Source: Sphingobacteriia bacterium 24-36-13
Lineage (GTDB): Bacteria > Bacteroidota > Bacteroidia > Chitinophagales > Chitinophagaceae
Length of the DNA stretch: 33,478 nt
Assembly: GCA_002281875.1 (NCBI GenBank)
Contig: NCHN01000036.1
Coordinates: 1 to 33,478 of the forward strand
Reading direction: 5' to 3'
The notes below the pieces were generated by a model. That model was not told the DNA's origin. It worked only from the letters and a program-made list of their open reading frames with translations, and did not search any database. Shown here piece by piece: positions 16,613 through 25,078 of the stretch. The position numbers were made by a program, and so were the translations under genes. Within the stretch, counting starts at the first letter, position 1. Each line of letters begins with the position of its first letter.

Positions 16613-17488
16613 TTGGTGAAAGCAGGTTTTGTAAATATTTTTGGTAAGCCCAACGCGGGTAAAAGCACTCTACTAAATGCATTAATAGGAGAGAAGATGG
16701 CTATTGTTTCTCCTAAGGTTCAAACAACCAGACATCGTATTAAAGCCTTTTTAAATAAACCCGGCGAATACCAAATCATCTTTTCTGATACACCAGGTAT
16801 TATTGACCCTAAGTATAAGCTTCATCAAAAAATGATGGATTCGGTTAAAGGTGCATTGGAAGATGCAGATTTAGCTTTATTAATGGTTGATGCGAATGAT
16901 AATTTTGAGGAATGTGATGCTATTTTTTCTGCCTTAAAGTTGAAAGTGCCTGCTTTGCTTATTTTAAACAAAATTGATATTGCGGGAAATGGAAAAATTG
17001 CAGAAGCAGAAGCTTTTTTTGCCAATAAACCTTACTGCAAACAATTGGTGAAAATTGGTGCCCTTCAAAAATTGCACCTAAATAAACTTTTAGCGGTAAT
17101 TGTTGGCATGTTGCCTGAAGGAGTTCCATTTTACAATGAAGACGATTTAAGTGATTTGCCAACTCGTTTTTTTGTGTCTGAAATGATTCGAGAAAAAATA
17201 TATGAATTGTTTGCAGATGAAATACCCTATCACACCGCGGTATTGGTAAACGAGTACAAAGACAAGGGAAATATTGTAAAAATTCAGGCAGATATTATTG
17301 TTCATAGAGAAACACAAAAAGCAATCATAATTGGCGAGAAAGGATCAATGATTAGGCAAATTGGCATTCAGGCAAGAAAAGACATTGAAGCTTTTGTACA
17401 GAAGAAAATATTTTTAGAGTTATTTGTAAAAGTGCGTCCTAAATGGCGCGACAATGACCTTCAATTAAAAGAATATGGTTATCAATAA
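16613..17488 (+). CDS. era: GTPase Era, ribosome assembly factor
   Basis: A 291-residue Era GTPase that binds 16S rRNA during 30S subunit maturation. The G-domain motifs are GKPNAGKST (about residues 11-19), DTPG (about 59-62) and NKID (about 119-122). The C-terminal KH domain has IIIGEKGSMIRQIG and the final LFVKVRPKWRD. There is no usable ATG: in-frame choices are TTG at 16613 and GTG at 16616, just before KAGFVNI, which is where Era proteins normally begin. A frame-shifted six-codon ORF, ATG at 16599 to TGA at 16617-16619, overlaps the GTG. An AAGGAG lies at 16581-16586. It is followed by der 35 bp later. Confidence 0.95.
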   Translation: MVKAGFVNIFGKPNAGKSTLLNALIGEKMAIVSPKVQTTRHRIKAFLNKPGEYQIIFSDTPGIIDPKYKLHQKMMDSVKGALEDADLALLMVDANDNFEECDAIFSALKLKVPALLILNKIDIAGNGKIAEAEAFFANKPYCKQLVKIGALQKLHLNKLLAVIVGMLPEGVPFYNEDDLSDLPTRFFVSEMIREKIYELFADEIPYHTAVLVNEYKDKGNIVKIQADIIVHRETQKAIIIGEKGSMIRQIGIQARKDIEAFVQKKIFLELFVKVRPKWRDNDLQLKEYGYQ

Positions 17489-17523
17489 ATGATAACTGAT
17501 TACCTCAATTAGAATTATACAAA

Positions 17524-18837
17524 ATGAGTTACACCGTTGCAATTGTTGGAAGACCCAATGTAGGAAAAAGCACTTTCTTTAATCGTTTATTAGAACAGCG
17601 TAAAGCCATTGTAGACGATATAAGTGGTGTTACACGTGATCGCCAATATGGTGTTGCCGACTGGAATGGTAAATCTTTCAATCTTATAGATACTGGGGGG
17701 TTTGTTCCGCAAAGCGAAGACATTTTCGAAGTTGAAATACGCAAGCAAGTTAAAATTGCTATTGACGAAGCCAATGCCATTATTTTTATGGTAGACGTAG
17801 CAACAGGTATTACCGACCTTGACGAAGCAATGGCCGATCTTTTACGTAGAAGTAGTAAGCCAGTTTTTGTTGTAGTTAATAAAGTAGACAATGGTACAAG
17901 AGAACTTGAAGCAACTGAATTTTATAGCTTAGGATTCGAGCATACCTTTTTTATTAGTAGTATTTCTGGGAGCGGAACTGGTGATTTGTTGGATGGTGTA
18001 GTAGCAAATATAACCGATGAAGAAGGACAGGAAAGTACCATTGATAGTGAATTACCAAAGTTTGCCATTATAGGTCAACCAAATGTGGGTAAATCTTCGT
18101 TATTGAATGCGTTAGTAGGTGAGGAAAGAACTATTGTAAGTAATATCGCTGGAACTACTAGAGATACCATACATACCCATTATAAACTTTTTCAGAAAGA
18201 GTTTATGCTCATTGATACTGCAGGTATCAGAAAGAAGAGTAAAGAGAAAGACGATCTTGAATTTTATTCCATCATCAGGGCCATCAAAGCAATGGATGAA
18301 GCAGATGTTTGTTTGTTGGTGATAGATGCACACAAGGGAATTACAGCACAGGATATAACCATCTTTAGTTTAGCAGCAAGAAAGGGTAAGGGTATCGTAA
18401 TGTTGGTCAATAAATGGGACTTAATTGAGAAAGAAACCAACACTGCCCGTGATTACGAAAAATTACTCAAGCAAAAAATGGCTCCCTTTAATGATGTGCC
18501 AATTCTGTTTATATCAGTAACCGAAAAAACAAGGATATTCAAAGCAATCGAAACAGGATTAGCTGTTTTTGAAAATCGCCGCAGAAAAATTGCTACTTCT
18601 ACTTTAAATGAAGTGATGCTTAAAGCAGTGGAAAATTACCATGCTCCAGTAGTTCGTGGCCATTCTATAAAAATCAAGTTTGTGACGCAGTTACCTACTC
18701 CAGTACCTTCATTTGCCTTTTTTACCAATTTCCCTGATGATATCAAAATGCCTTATAAAAATTATTTAGAAAACCAATTAAGGGCCAATTTTGACTTTAA
18801 GGGGGTTCCAATCCGCATATTCTTCAGAAAGAAGTAA
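17524..18837 (+). CDS. der: GTPase Der (EngA), double G-domain ribosome assembly factor
   Basis: A 437-residue protein with two tandem GTPase domains followed by a KH-like domain, the layout unique to Der. The first G domain has GRPNVGKST (about residues 8-16), DTGG and NKVD. The second has GQPNVGKSS (about 182-190), DTAG and NKWD. The KH-like end contains the conserved VRGHSIKIKF and the last residues IRIFFRKK. It acts in late 50S subunit assembly and is essential in most bacteria. It lies 35 bp after era on the same strand, and the pair is probably cotranscribed. Confidence 0.97.
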   Translation: MSYTVAIVGRPNVGKSTFFNRLLEQRKAIVDDISGVTRDRQYGVADWNGKSFNLIDTGGFVPQSEDIFEVEIRKQVKIAIDEANAIIFMVDVATGITDLDEAMADLLRRSSKPVFVVVNKVDNGTRELEATEFYSLGFEHTFFISSISGSGTGDLLDGVVANITDEEGQESTIDSELPKFAIIGQPNVGKSSLLNALVGEERTIVSNIAGTTRDTIHTHYKLFQKEFMLIDTAGIRKKSKEKDDLEFYSIIRAIKAMDEADVCLLVIDAHKGITAQDITIFSLAARKGKGIVMLVNKWDLIEKETNTARDYEKLLKQKMAPFNDVPILFISVTEKTRIFKAIETGLAVFENRRRKIATSTLNEVMLKAVENYHAPVVRGHSIKIKFVTQLPTPVPSFAFFTNFPDDIKMPYKNYLENQLRANFDFKGVPIRIFFRKK

Positions 18838-18870
18838 AAAATCAGGAATTTTGGAAAATTTTAGGAAAAT

Positions 18871-18903
18871 TTTGGCTTTAATACCCAAATTACCCTATTT
18901 TTG
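18871..18903 (+). promoter_or_regulatory. Promoter of the small repeat lipoprotein gene
   Basis: TTTG (18871-18874) and TATTTTTG (18896-18903) lie 21 bases apart and match the Bacteroidota consensus. Transcription would start near 18910, leaving an A-rich leader of about 27 bases before the ATG at 18937. Confidence 0.7.
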
Positions 18904-18936
18904 CGACCAAATAAAAAAACCCAAAAAACAAGTACA

Positions 18937-19119
18937 ATGAAAAAAGTATTCGCAATTCTAGCCGTAGCAGGTTTAATGACTGCTTGTAACAACGCTGAAA
19001 CAACTGAAGCAACTGCAGATACTGCTGCTGCAACTGTAGACACTGCTGCTGCAACTGTAGACACAACTGCTGCTACTGTTGATACAACTGCTGCTGCTGT
19101 TGATACAACCAAGAAATAG
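18937..19119 (+). CDS. Small Thr/Ala/Val/Asp repeat lipoprotein
   Basis: A 60-residue protein too small for most gene filters. A signal peptide (MKKVFAIL onward) ends with lipobox LMTAC, making Cys17 the lipidated residue. The mature part of 44 residues is almost entirely a seven-residue repeat of the type T-A-A-A-T-V-D, present about four times, with a Lys-Lys end. At DNA level this is a 21-base repeat around GCTGCTGCAACTGTAGACACT. It has a strong consensus promoter and a strong terminator, so it is likely well expressed as a single-gene transcript. Small abundant lipoproteins of this kind may coat or space the envelope (inference). I do not recognise a named family. ATG 18937 is the start; longer in-frame TTG starts would disrupt the signal peptide. 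Confidence 0.8.
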   Translation: MKKVFAILAVAGLMTACNNAETTEATADTAAATVDTAAATVDTTAATVDTTAAAVDTTKK

Positions 19120-19147
19120 TTAATACAAGTACTCGTTACTAATATTA

Positions 19148-19161
19148 CTTCTTGCAAGAAG
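19148..19161. repeat. Perfect 14-bp palindrome next to the terminator
   Basis: CTTCTTGCAAGAAG is completely self-complementary and ends one base before the terminator stem at 19163. It could extend the transcript-end structure or bind a protein; nothing in the sequence decides this. Confidence 0.4.
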
Positions 19162-19162
19162 G

Positions 19163-19194
19163 TCCTCCCGATAACAATCGGGAGGATTTTTTTT
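19163..19194 (+). terminator. Strong intrinsic terminator after the small lipoprotein
   Basis: TCCTCCCGAT (19163-19172) pairs perfectly with ATCGGGAGGA (19177-19186) around the loop AACA and is followed by eight T residues. The inner TCCCGAT/ATCGGGA core is the same as the anticodon-like arm of the repeats at 1-251. Confidence 0.93.
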
Positions 19195-19196
19195 GT

Positions 19197-19219
19197 GCCA
19201 GTTTGTACCAAAAACTGGC
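19197..19219. repeat. Inverted repeat upstream of lon
   Basis: GCCAGTTT and AAACTGGC form a perfect eight-base dyad around a seven-base spacer, between the terminator and the lon gene. No T-run follows. It may be a regulatory site for lon or a leader structure. Confidence 0.35.
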
Positions 19220-19264
19220 TTGTTGAACAGATGGCATTAATATTGTTTTATTACTCCTTTTATC

Positions 19265-19282
19265 AATGGAAATTTTTCCATT
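19265..19282. promoter_or_regulatory. Inverted repeat 33 bp before the lon start
   Basis: AATGGAAA and TTTCCATT form a perfect eight-base dyad around two T residues, within the presumed lon promoter region. The compact symmetry suits an operator. The regulator is unknown and no known heat-shock element was recognised. Confidence 0.4.
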
Positions 19283-19314
19283 TCATTTTTGTGACAATTT
19301 GACCCGAGTAGAAT

Positions 19315-21717
19315 ATGGACAAGCGTAAATTAATTTTTAAGTCTGAAGATGAGACCGATTTTATGCCAATTATTCCCATCAATGAACAAGACGGGGAGCT
19401 TGACAATAATTTGGTTATTCCTAATGAATTACCCATTCTTCCACTAAGAAATACAGTATTATTTCCTGGAGTAGTTTTACCAATTACCGTTGGAAGAGAT
19501 AAAAGCATCAAAGCAGTAAGCGATGTGTATAAAACCGACAAATTGATTGGTGTAATTGCACAAAAAGATGCCAATATAGAAGAGCCTGAACCCAAAGATC
19601 TTTGCAAAATAGGCACAGTAGCCAAAATTGTAAAGCTCATAAAAATGCCTGATGGCGGAACAACCATTATCATTCAAGGTAAAAAACGCTTTGAATGGAT
19701 GGAGATGTTGAGTGATGACCCTTATTTTAAGGCCAGTATTCAACTTTTTACAGAAGCAGATGCACCTGATACAGAAGATTTCAAAGCTTATGTGAGCACA
19801 ATCAAGGATTTGGCAGCGCAAATTATTCAACTCTCCCCCAATTTGCCAACTGAAGCTTCCATTATTCTAAAGAATATAGAGAACCCTGCTTTTTTAATCA
19901 ATTTTGTAAGCAGTAATTTGAACAGCGATTTACTAGAAAAACAACAACTTTTAGAAATCAATGACGTAAATGAAAGGGCTATAAAACTGGTTCATATTCT
20001 TCAACGCGAATTACAATTTGCAGAATTAAAAGATAAGGTAACTAATAAAACCAGAACGGAATTAGACAAACAACAACGCGATTATTTTCTTCAACAGCAA
20101 TTAAAGAGTATTAAAGAAGAATTGGGTGGAGATACCAATGAAAGAGAGATTGCTGAAATGAAGAAAAAGGCCGAGACAAAAAAATGGCCTGAAGCTGCAA
20201 AAAATGCATTTAAAACTGGTATTCAAAAGTTAGAAAGAATGCATGCGTCTACCCCTGATTATTCTGTGGTGTATAATCATTTAGACTTAATGTTAGATCT
20301 TCCTTGGGATGAATATACCAATGACAATTACGATTTAAAGAATGCTAAAAAAGTATTAGACATTGACCATTATGGCATGACTAAAATAAAGAGCAGGATT
20401 CTTGAATACTTGGCTGTTTTAAAATTAAAGGGTGATATGAAAAGTCCCATCCTTTGTTTTTTAGGCCCTCCCGGAATTGGTAAAACCTCTTTAGGTAAAT
20501 CTATTGCACATGCAATTGGTAGAAAATATGTGCGATTAAGTTTGGGTGGTTTACACGACGAAAGTGAAATTAGAGGGCATCGGAAAACCTATATTGGTGC
20601 TATGCCTGGTAGAATTTTGCAAAATATTCGAAAGTGTAAAACATCTAATCCTGTAATGATTTTGGATGAGATTGATAAGATTGGATCTGACCATAGGGGA
20701 GACCCATCTTCGGCATTACTAGAGGTATTAGATCCTGAACAAAATCATACTTTTTATGATAACTATTTAGAATTAGAATACGATTTAAGCAAAGTACTAT
20801 TTATAGCTACTGCTAATAATCTACAAAATATTCAGCCTGCTTTAAGAGATCGTTTAGAGATTATTGATTTAAGTGGTTATGCAATAGAAGAAAAAGTTGA
20901 AATAGCAAAGCGACATTTGGTTCCAAAGCAAAAAGAAGCACATGGTTTGGCCAAAGTAAACTTCAAGATAAACGATAAGGTATTAGAAAAAGTGATTGAG
21001 CAATACACCCGAGAGAGTGGGGTACGTGAATTAGATCGTCAACTTGCTTCTATTATGCGTTTTCAAGCAAAAGAAATGGCATTAAAGGAGAAAGTTAAAT
21101 TGAATTTAACGGCTGCTGATGTTGAAAAAATTCTCGGTCAACAACGTTACAGCAATGAAATTTATAAAACAGCCAATATGGCTGGAGTAGTAGTTGGATT
21201 AGCTTGGACGTATGTAGGTGGGGATATACTATTTATTGAAACCATTTTAAGTGATGGTAAAGGTGAATTGAAATTGACTGGGAATTTGGGGAATGTAATG
21301 AAGGAAAGTGCAACAACAGCTCTTAGTTATATTCAAGCCAATTATAAAAAACTAGGTATTGATCCAGAGTTGTTTAAAAACAAGAATATACATATTCATG
21401 TTCCTGAAGGAGCTGTTCCTAAAGATGGTCCTAGTGCAGGTATTACGATGTTAACTTCTATTACATCCGCATTTACTGGACGAAAAGTAAAGCCATTTTT
21501 AGCAATGACTGGTGAAATCACTTTACGTGGTCAAGTATTACCTGTTGGTGGAATTAAAGAGAAAGTATTGGCTGCAAAAAGAGCCGGGTTAAAAGAAATA
21601 GTGTTATGTCATCTCAATCAAAAAGATGTGGCTGAAATAGACAGTAGTTTTATAAAAGGATTACATTTCCATTATGTAAAAACCATGCAGCAGGTTGTTG
21701 ATTATGCGCTTGTATAG
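19315..21717 (+). CDS. lon: ATP-dependent protease Lon
   Basis: An 800-residue LonA-type protease that degrades damaged and regulatory proteins in the cytoplasm. The N-terminal substrate-binding domain begins near LPILPLRNTVLFPG (about residues 40-53). The AAA+ module has Walker A GPPGIGKTS (about 383-391) and Walker B VMILDEIDK (about 447-455). The C-terminal serine protease domain has the catalytic Ser707 in KDGPSAG and the catalytic Lys in GGIKEK (about 748). Length and domain order are normal for LonA. It stands alone after a strong terminator, with dyad elements in its upstream region, and is followed by porQ after 18 bp. Confidence 0.97.
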   Translation: MDKRKLIFKSEDETDFMPIIPINEQDGELDNNLVIPNELPILPLRNTVLFPGVVLPITVGRDKSIKAVSDVYKTDKLIGVIAQKDANIEEPEPKDLCKIGTVAKIVKLIKMPDGGTTIIIQGKKRFEWMEMLSDDPYFKASIQLFTEADAPDTEDFKAYVSTIKDLAAQIIQLSPNLPTEASIILKNIENPAFLINFVSSNLNSDLLEKQQLLEINDVNERAIKLVHILQRELQFAELKDKVTNKTRTELDKQQRDYFLQQQLKSIKEELGGDTNEREIAEMKKKAETKKWPEAAKNAFKTGIQKLERMHASTPDYSVVYNHLDLMLDLPWDEYTNDNYDLKNAKKVLDIDHYGMTKIKSRILEYLAVLKLKGDMKSPILCFLGPPGIGKTSLGKSIAHAIGRKYVRLSLGGLHDESEIRGHRKTYIGAMPGRILQNIRKCKTSNPVMILDEIDKIGSDHRGDPSSALLEVLDPEQNHTFYDNYLELEYDLSKVLFIATANNLQNIQPALRDRLEIIDLSGYAIEEKVEIAKRHLVPKQKEAHGLAKVNFKINDKVLEKVIEQYTRESGVRELDRQLASIMRFQAKEMALKEKVKLNLTAADVEKILGQQRYSNEIYKTANMAGVVVGLAWTYVGGDILFIETILSDGKGELKLTGNLGNVMKESATTALSYIQANYKKLGIDPELFKNKNIHIHVPEGAVPKDGPSAGITMLTSITSAFTGRKVKPFLAMTGEITLRGQVLPVGGIKEKVLAAKRAGLKEIVLCHLNQKDVAEIDSSFIKGLHFHYVKTMQQVVDYALV

Positions 21718-21735
21718 TTGTAGTTTTAATATGGA

Positions 21736-22761
21736 ATGATTATTAAGAAAATAGTAATAAGCATATTTTTTTTCATTGCCACTGAGTCTTTAGCGCAAAC
21801 ACTCGGTGGCAATGCTGTTTATAATTTTCTATCTCAACCAGGTTCTGCACAAGTGGCTGCGCTAGGTGGCATCAATATTAGTAATCAGAGCAATGATGTT
21901 TCTATGAGTTTAGGAAATCCTGCTTTATTAAGAAAAAGTATGCACCAGCAAATAGCCACATCTTTTAATGGTTTTTTAGCAGGGATTAGTAATTATAGTG
22001 CAGTCGCATCTTATTTTCAAGAGCGACATCAAATTAATTGGGGTATTGGATTACAATATTTGCATTACGGAAATATTACCCAAACTGATGCTGCTGGAAA
22101 TGTATTAGGTACTTTCAAACCGAATGATTTTGCACTTCAATTCTTGTTGAGTAAACAATACAATAACTATTTCTACATAGGAGCAGCTGCAAAGTTTATT
22201 CAAAGCAATTACGGCATATATCGTTCTTCTGGAATTGCTATGGATATTGGTCTTACTTATACGGACACTTTAAATCAAATTCAAGCATCGGTTGCCATCA
22301 AAAATATGGGCACCCAATTAAGCACTTATGGAGGTGCTGCCAAAGAAGAATTGCCTTTTGATTTGCAAGCGGGAATAAGTAAGCGATTAGCCAATGCTCC
22401 TATTCAATTTTCTTTAACAGCCCATAATTTACATCGATTAAATATATTGTATAACGATACTGCATTTAATGCATCGGAGGGCGATTTAAGAACAGCAGGA
22501 TTTTTACAGAAAACCTTTGCCCACCTTATTCTTGCTACGCAGTTTTACCTAAACGAAAAAGTTGAAATCAGTTTAGGGTATAACTTTTTAAGAAGACAAG
22601 ACCTCAATATCTTTAATGCTACCAGTGGTTTGAATGGACTAACAGCTGGAGCTGGCTTCATGCATAAAAAACTTCATATTCGTTATGCAACAGGCTTTTA
22701 CCAGCAAAAAGTTTTTCATCAGTTTACCCTCAATTTCAATTTTGCAGGGAAACCACTTTAA
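21736..22761 (+). CDS. porQ: Type IX secretion system protein PorQ
   Basis: A 341-residue outer-membrane beta-barrel protein. After a signal peptide ending SLAQ, it carries the family opening LGG-x-x-x-YNFL, then ALGG-x-NIS and a SLGNPALL-like turn. Alternating hydrophobic strands run to the end, with final strand FTLNFNFAG. PorQ belongs to the type IX secretion attachment complex (with PorU, PorV and PorZ) that handles C-terminally tagged cargo in Bacteroidota. Its start follows the lon stop by 18 bp, so the two are probably cotranscribed. No other por/spr genes are visible in the window. A broader PorV/PorQ-family reading is the main alternative. Confidence 0.85.
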   Translation: MIIKKIVISIFFFIATESLAQTLGGNAVYNFLSQPGSAQVAALGGINISNQSNDVSMSLGNPALLRKSMHQQIATSFNGFLAGISNYSAVASYFQERHQINWGIGLQYLHYGNITQTDAAGNVLGTFKPNDFALQFLLSKQYNNYFYIGAAAKFIQSNYGIYRSSGIAMDIGLTYTDTLNQIQASVAIKNMGTQLSTYGGAAKEELPFDLQAGISKRLANAPIQFSLTAHNLHRLNILYNDTAFNASEGDLRTAGFLQKTFAHLILATQFYLNEKVEISLGYNFLRRQDLNIFNATSGLNGLTAGAGFMHKKLHIRYATGFYQQKVFHQFTLNFNFAGKPL

Positions 22762-22795
22762 GAAATTATTTTTTCAACAAATCGTTTTTAATTCT

Positions 22796-24329
22796 TTAAA
22801 AATCAAATTGAATACCCTGTGCTAGTGGTAATGTATTTCCATAGTTAATGGTATTGGTTTGTCTACGCATATAGGCTTTCCATGCATCGCTTCCACTTTC
22901 TCTACCACCACCAGTTTCTTTTTCACCTCCAAATGCACCCCCAATTTCTGCCCCACTGGTTCCAATATTTACATTAGCAATACCACAATCACTTCCATTG
23001 GCAGAAAGGAATAACTCTGCTTCTCGCATATTAAGGGTCATAATTGCTGAAGACAATCCTTGTGGTACATTGTTTTGCATAGCAATTGCCTCCTCTAAAT
23101 GGCTGTATTTCATTACATATAAAATAGGCGCAAAAGTTTCGTGTTGAACAATGGACAATTCATTGGTAACAGCTGCAATGCAAGGCTTTACATAACAACC
23201 ACTTTCGTATCCGGCACCGTTAACTACACCACCTTCCACTAAAAATTGACCACCTTGTGCTTTACATTGTTCTATAGCATTTAAATACATTTTAACGGCA
23301 TCTTGGTCTATTAATGGTCCTACATGATTAGTTGCATCTAAAGGATTTCCAATTTTTAGTTGGTCGTATGCTTTTACTAGTTTAGCAGTAAAAGCATCAT
23401 ACACAGACTCATGTATAATTAATCTTCTGGTGCTTGTACAACGTTGTCCTGCAGTACCTACTGCCCCAAATACACAACCAATTAGTGACATATCTAAGTC
23501 GGCATCTTTAGAAATAATAATGGCATTATTGCCACCTAATTCTAAAATACTTTTACCTAATCTTGCTGCTACAGCTGCACTTAACGCTTTACCCATCCTA
23601 GTAGAACCAGTTGCAGATACCAATGGAATTCTAGTATCATTGCTTAACCATTCACCTACTTCACGCCCACCTTGTATTAAGCAGTTTACACCTTCGGGAA
23701 CATTGTTTGCCATTGTTTGCTTCAAAAACTTTTGCAATAATATGTTGGACTGCAACACCACAAAGAGGAGCTTTTTCACTGGGTTTCCAAATGGTTGTAT
23801 TTCCACAAATCCATGCTAAAGCTGCATTCCAACTAAATACAGCAACAGGAAAATTAAATGCTGAAATAATTCCCACTATGCCCAATGGATGCCATTGTTC
23901 ATACATTCTATGTTGTGGACGTTCACTGTGCATAGTTAATCCATACAATTGACGCGAAAGCCCTACAGCAAAATCGCAGATATCTATCATTTCCTGAACT
24001 TCGCCATATCCTTCTTGTAAACTTTTGCCCATTTCATAGCTCACTAATTTACCCAAGGGCTCTTTATTTGCTCTTAGTGCATCCCCAATTTGGCGAACGA
24101 TTTCTCCTCTTTTAGGTGCAGGCCAGTTTCTCCATAATTTTGCAGCACCCAAACTCGTTTGTATCAACGAATCATAACTGTTTTTATCTACAGATGTTAC
24201 AGAACCAATTTTCTTACCATCAACCGGGGAAAAAGAGTCAATATTTGATCCATTTGAATTGATCCAAATAGTACCTGAAGAAACACCTTGATTGTGTTGT
24301 TGCAAACCCAACTGCTGCAAAAATTCCAT
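22796..24329 (-). pseudogene. amaB: ALDH7-type aldehyde dehydrogenase, frameshifted by a 10-bp duplication
   Basis: Two overlapping reading frames together make one aldehyde dehydrogenase of the ALDH7 (alpha-aminoadipic semialdehyde / piperideine-6-carboxylate) type, which oxidises a lysine-breakdown intermediate. The N-terminal part has PAPKRGEIVRQIGDALR, FNFPVAVFSWN and WKPSEK. The C-terminal part has LELGGNN (catalytic Glu), GTAGQRCTSTRR (catalytic Cys), GGAFGGEK and INYGNTLPLAQGI. The frame breaks where the 10-base unit at 23701-23710 is repeated at 23711-23720. Removing one copy restores EANNVPEG and a single 507-residue protein, the normal family length. The second half keeps good codon structure and all catalytic residues, so the break is recent, reversible or a sequencing or assembly error. 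Confidence 0.9.
23701..23720. repeat. Exact 10-bp tandem duplication inside the aldehyde dehydrogenase gene
   Basis: CATTGTTTGC occurs twice in direct succession on the plus strand. On the coding strand this is GCAAACAATG twice. Because 10 is not a multiple of three it shifts the frame, and deleting one unit joins the two halves of the ALDH7 frame exactly. Confidence 0.97.
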
Positions 24330-24346
24330 AATATGATATTTTGCAG

Positions 24347-24354
24347 CAAAGTTA
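24347..24354 (-). promoter_or_regulatory. -7 box before the aldehyde dehydrogenase gene
   Basis: TAACTTTG on the minus strand matches TAnnTTTG and lies 17 bases before the ATG at 24329. No TTG is found at the usual -33 distance, so support is partial. Confidence 0.4.
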
Positions 24355-24379
24355 CATCCTAAATTCTAATAGACGAAGG

Positions 24380-25078
24380 TTAACCAAGTTTAGAAACCGA
24401 TAAAAGTTGATCGTAAACATTGTTGTAACTACTACCAATGGGTACTTCTTTTCCAGAAATCCAGATTTTTGACTTACTAAATTTTTCAATTTTATGAATA
24501 GGAACAATAAATGATCGATGCACCCTTAAAAAATCTCTGGATGGTAGTTTGTCGCTTATACTTTTTAGCGTCATTAAGGTTAAAACAGGAGAGGGCTTAA
24601 TGTATATTTTAATATAGTCGTCTAATGCTTCAATTAGTTCAATATCTTTTAAATTGATTTTCATTATTTCGTAATTCACTTTTACGAAAATTGAATTGAG
24701 CTGAAGTTCCTGGGAACTTAAAAATTCTAGGTATTCTTTTGCTTTATAACATGCTTTTAAAAAACGGTCGTATTCAAACGGTTTTAACAAGTAGTCTACA
24801 GCGTCTACAGAAAAACCTTCTACTGCAAAATCCTTGTAAGCAGTAGTGAATATAACAATAGGCTTAACAGTTAAACTTTTATAAAATTGAAGCCCATTGA
24901 TATCGGGCATTTGAATATCTAAAAATAATATGTCAACTTTATTTTGTTGTAAATACAATCTTGCTTCATCGGTGTCTGTAAAAGTTTTCTCTAATGATAG
25001 GAATGAAATTTTACTGCAATATTCTTTTACAACTTCTAACGCCAATGGCTCATCATCAATTGCTATACATTTAATCAT
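24380..25078 (-). CDS. LytTR-family response regulator
   Basis: A 232-residue two-component response regulator. The receiver domain (residues 1-120) has the acidic pair Asp8/Asp9, phospho-acceptor Asp54 in FLDIQMPD, FTTAY with the switch Thr, and Lys99 in LLKPF. The C-terminal LytTR DNA-binding domain (about 135-230) includes IELIEALDDYIKIY, the family motif FLRVHRSFIVP and a final PIGSSY. It would bind direct-repeat sites and activate transcription when phosphorylated. Its start overlaps the stop of the sensor kinase gene by four bases (ATGA), so the pair is one translational unit. Target genes cannot be inferred from position alone. Confidence 0.95.
   Translation of the reverse strand: MIKCIAIDDEPLALEVVKEYCSKISFLSLEKTFTDTDEARLYLQQNKVDILFLDIQMPDINGLQFYKSLTVKPIVIFTTAYKDFAVEGFSVDAVDYLLKPFEYDRFLKACYKAKEYLEFLSSQELQLNSIFVKVNYEIMKINLKDIELIEALDDYIKIYIKPSPVLTLMTLKSISDKLPSRDFLRVHRSFIVPIHKIEKFSKSKIWISGKEVPIGSSYNNVYDQLLSVSKLG

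Noticed and set aside
18901-19211. Minus-strand gene opposite the small repeat lipoprotein
   Set aside because: Its Val/Ala/Ser repeats are the antisense of the 21-base repeat, and it would run through the terminator; there is no promoter or recognisable domain.
23661-23806. Programmed ribosomal frameshift in the aldehyde dehydrogenase
   Set aside because: No slippery heptamer is seen at the junction, and the exact 10-bp duplication explains the break completely.
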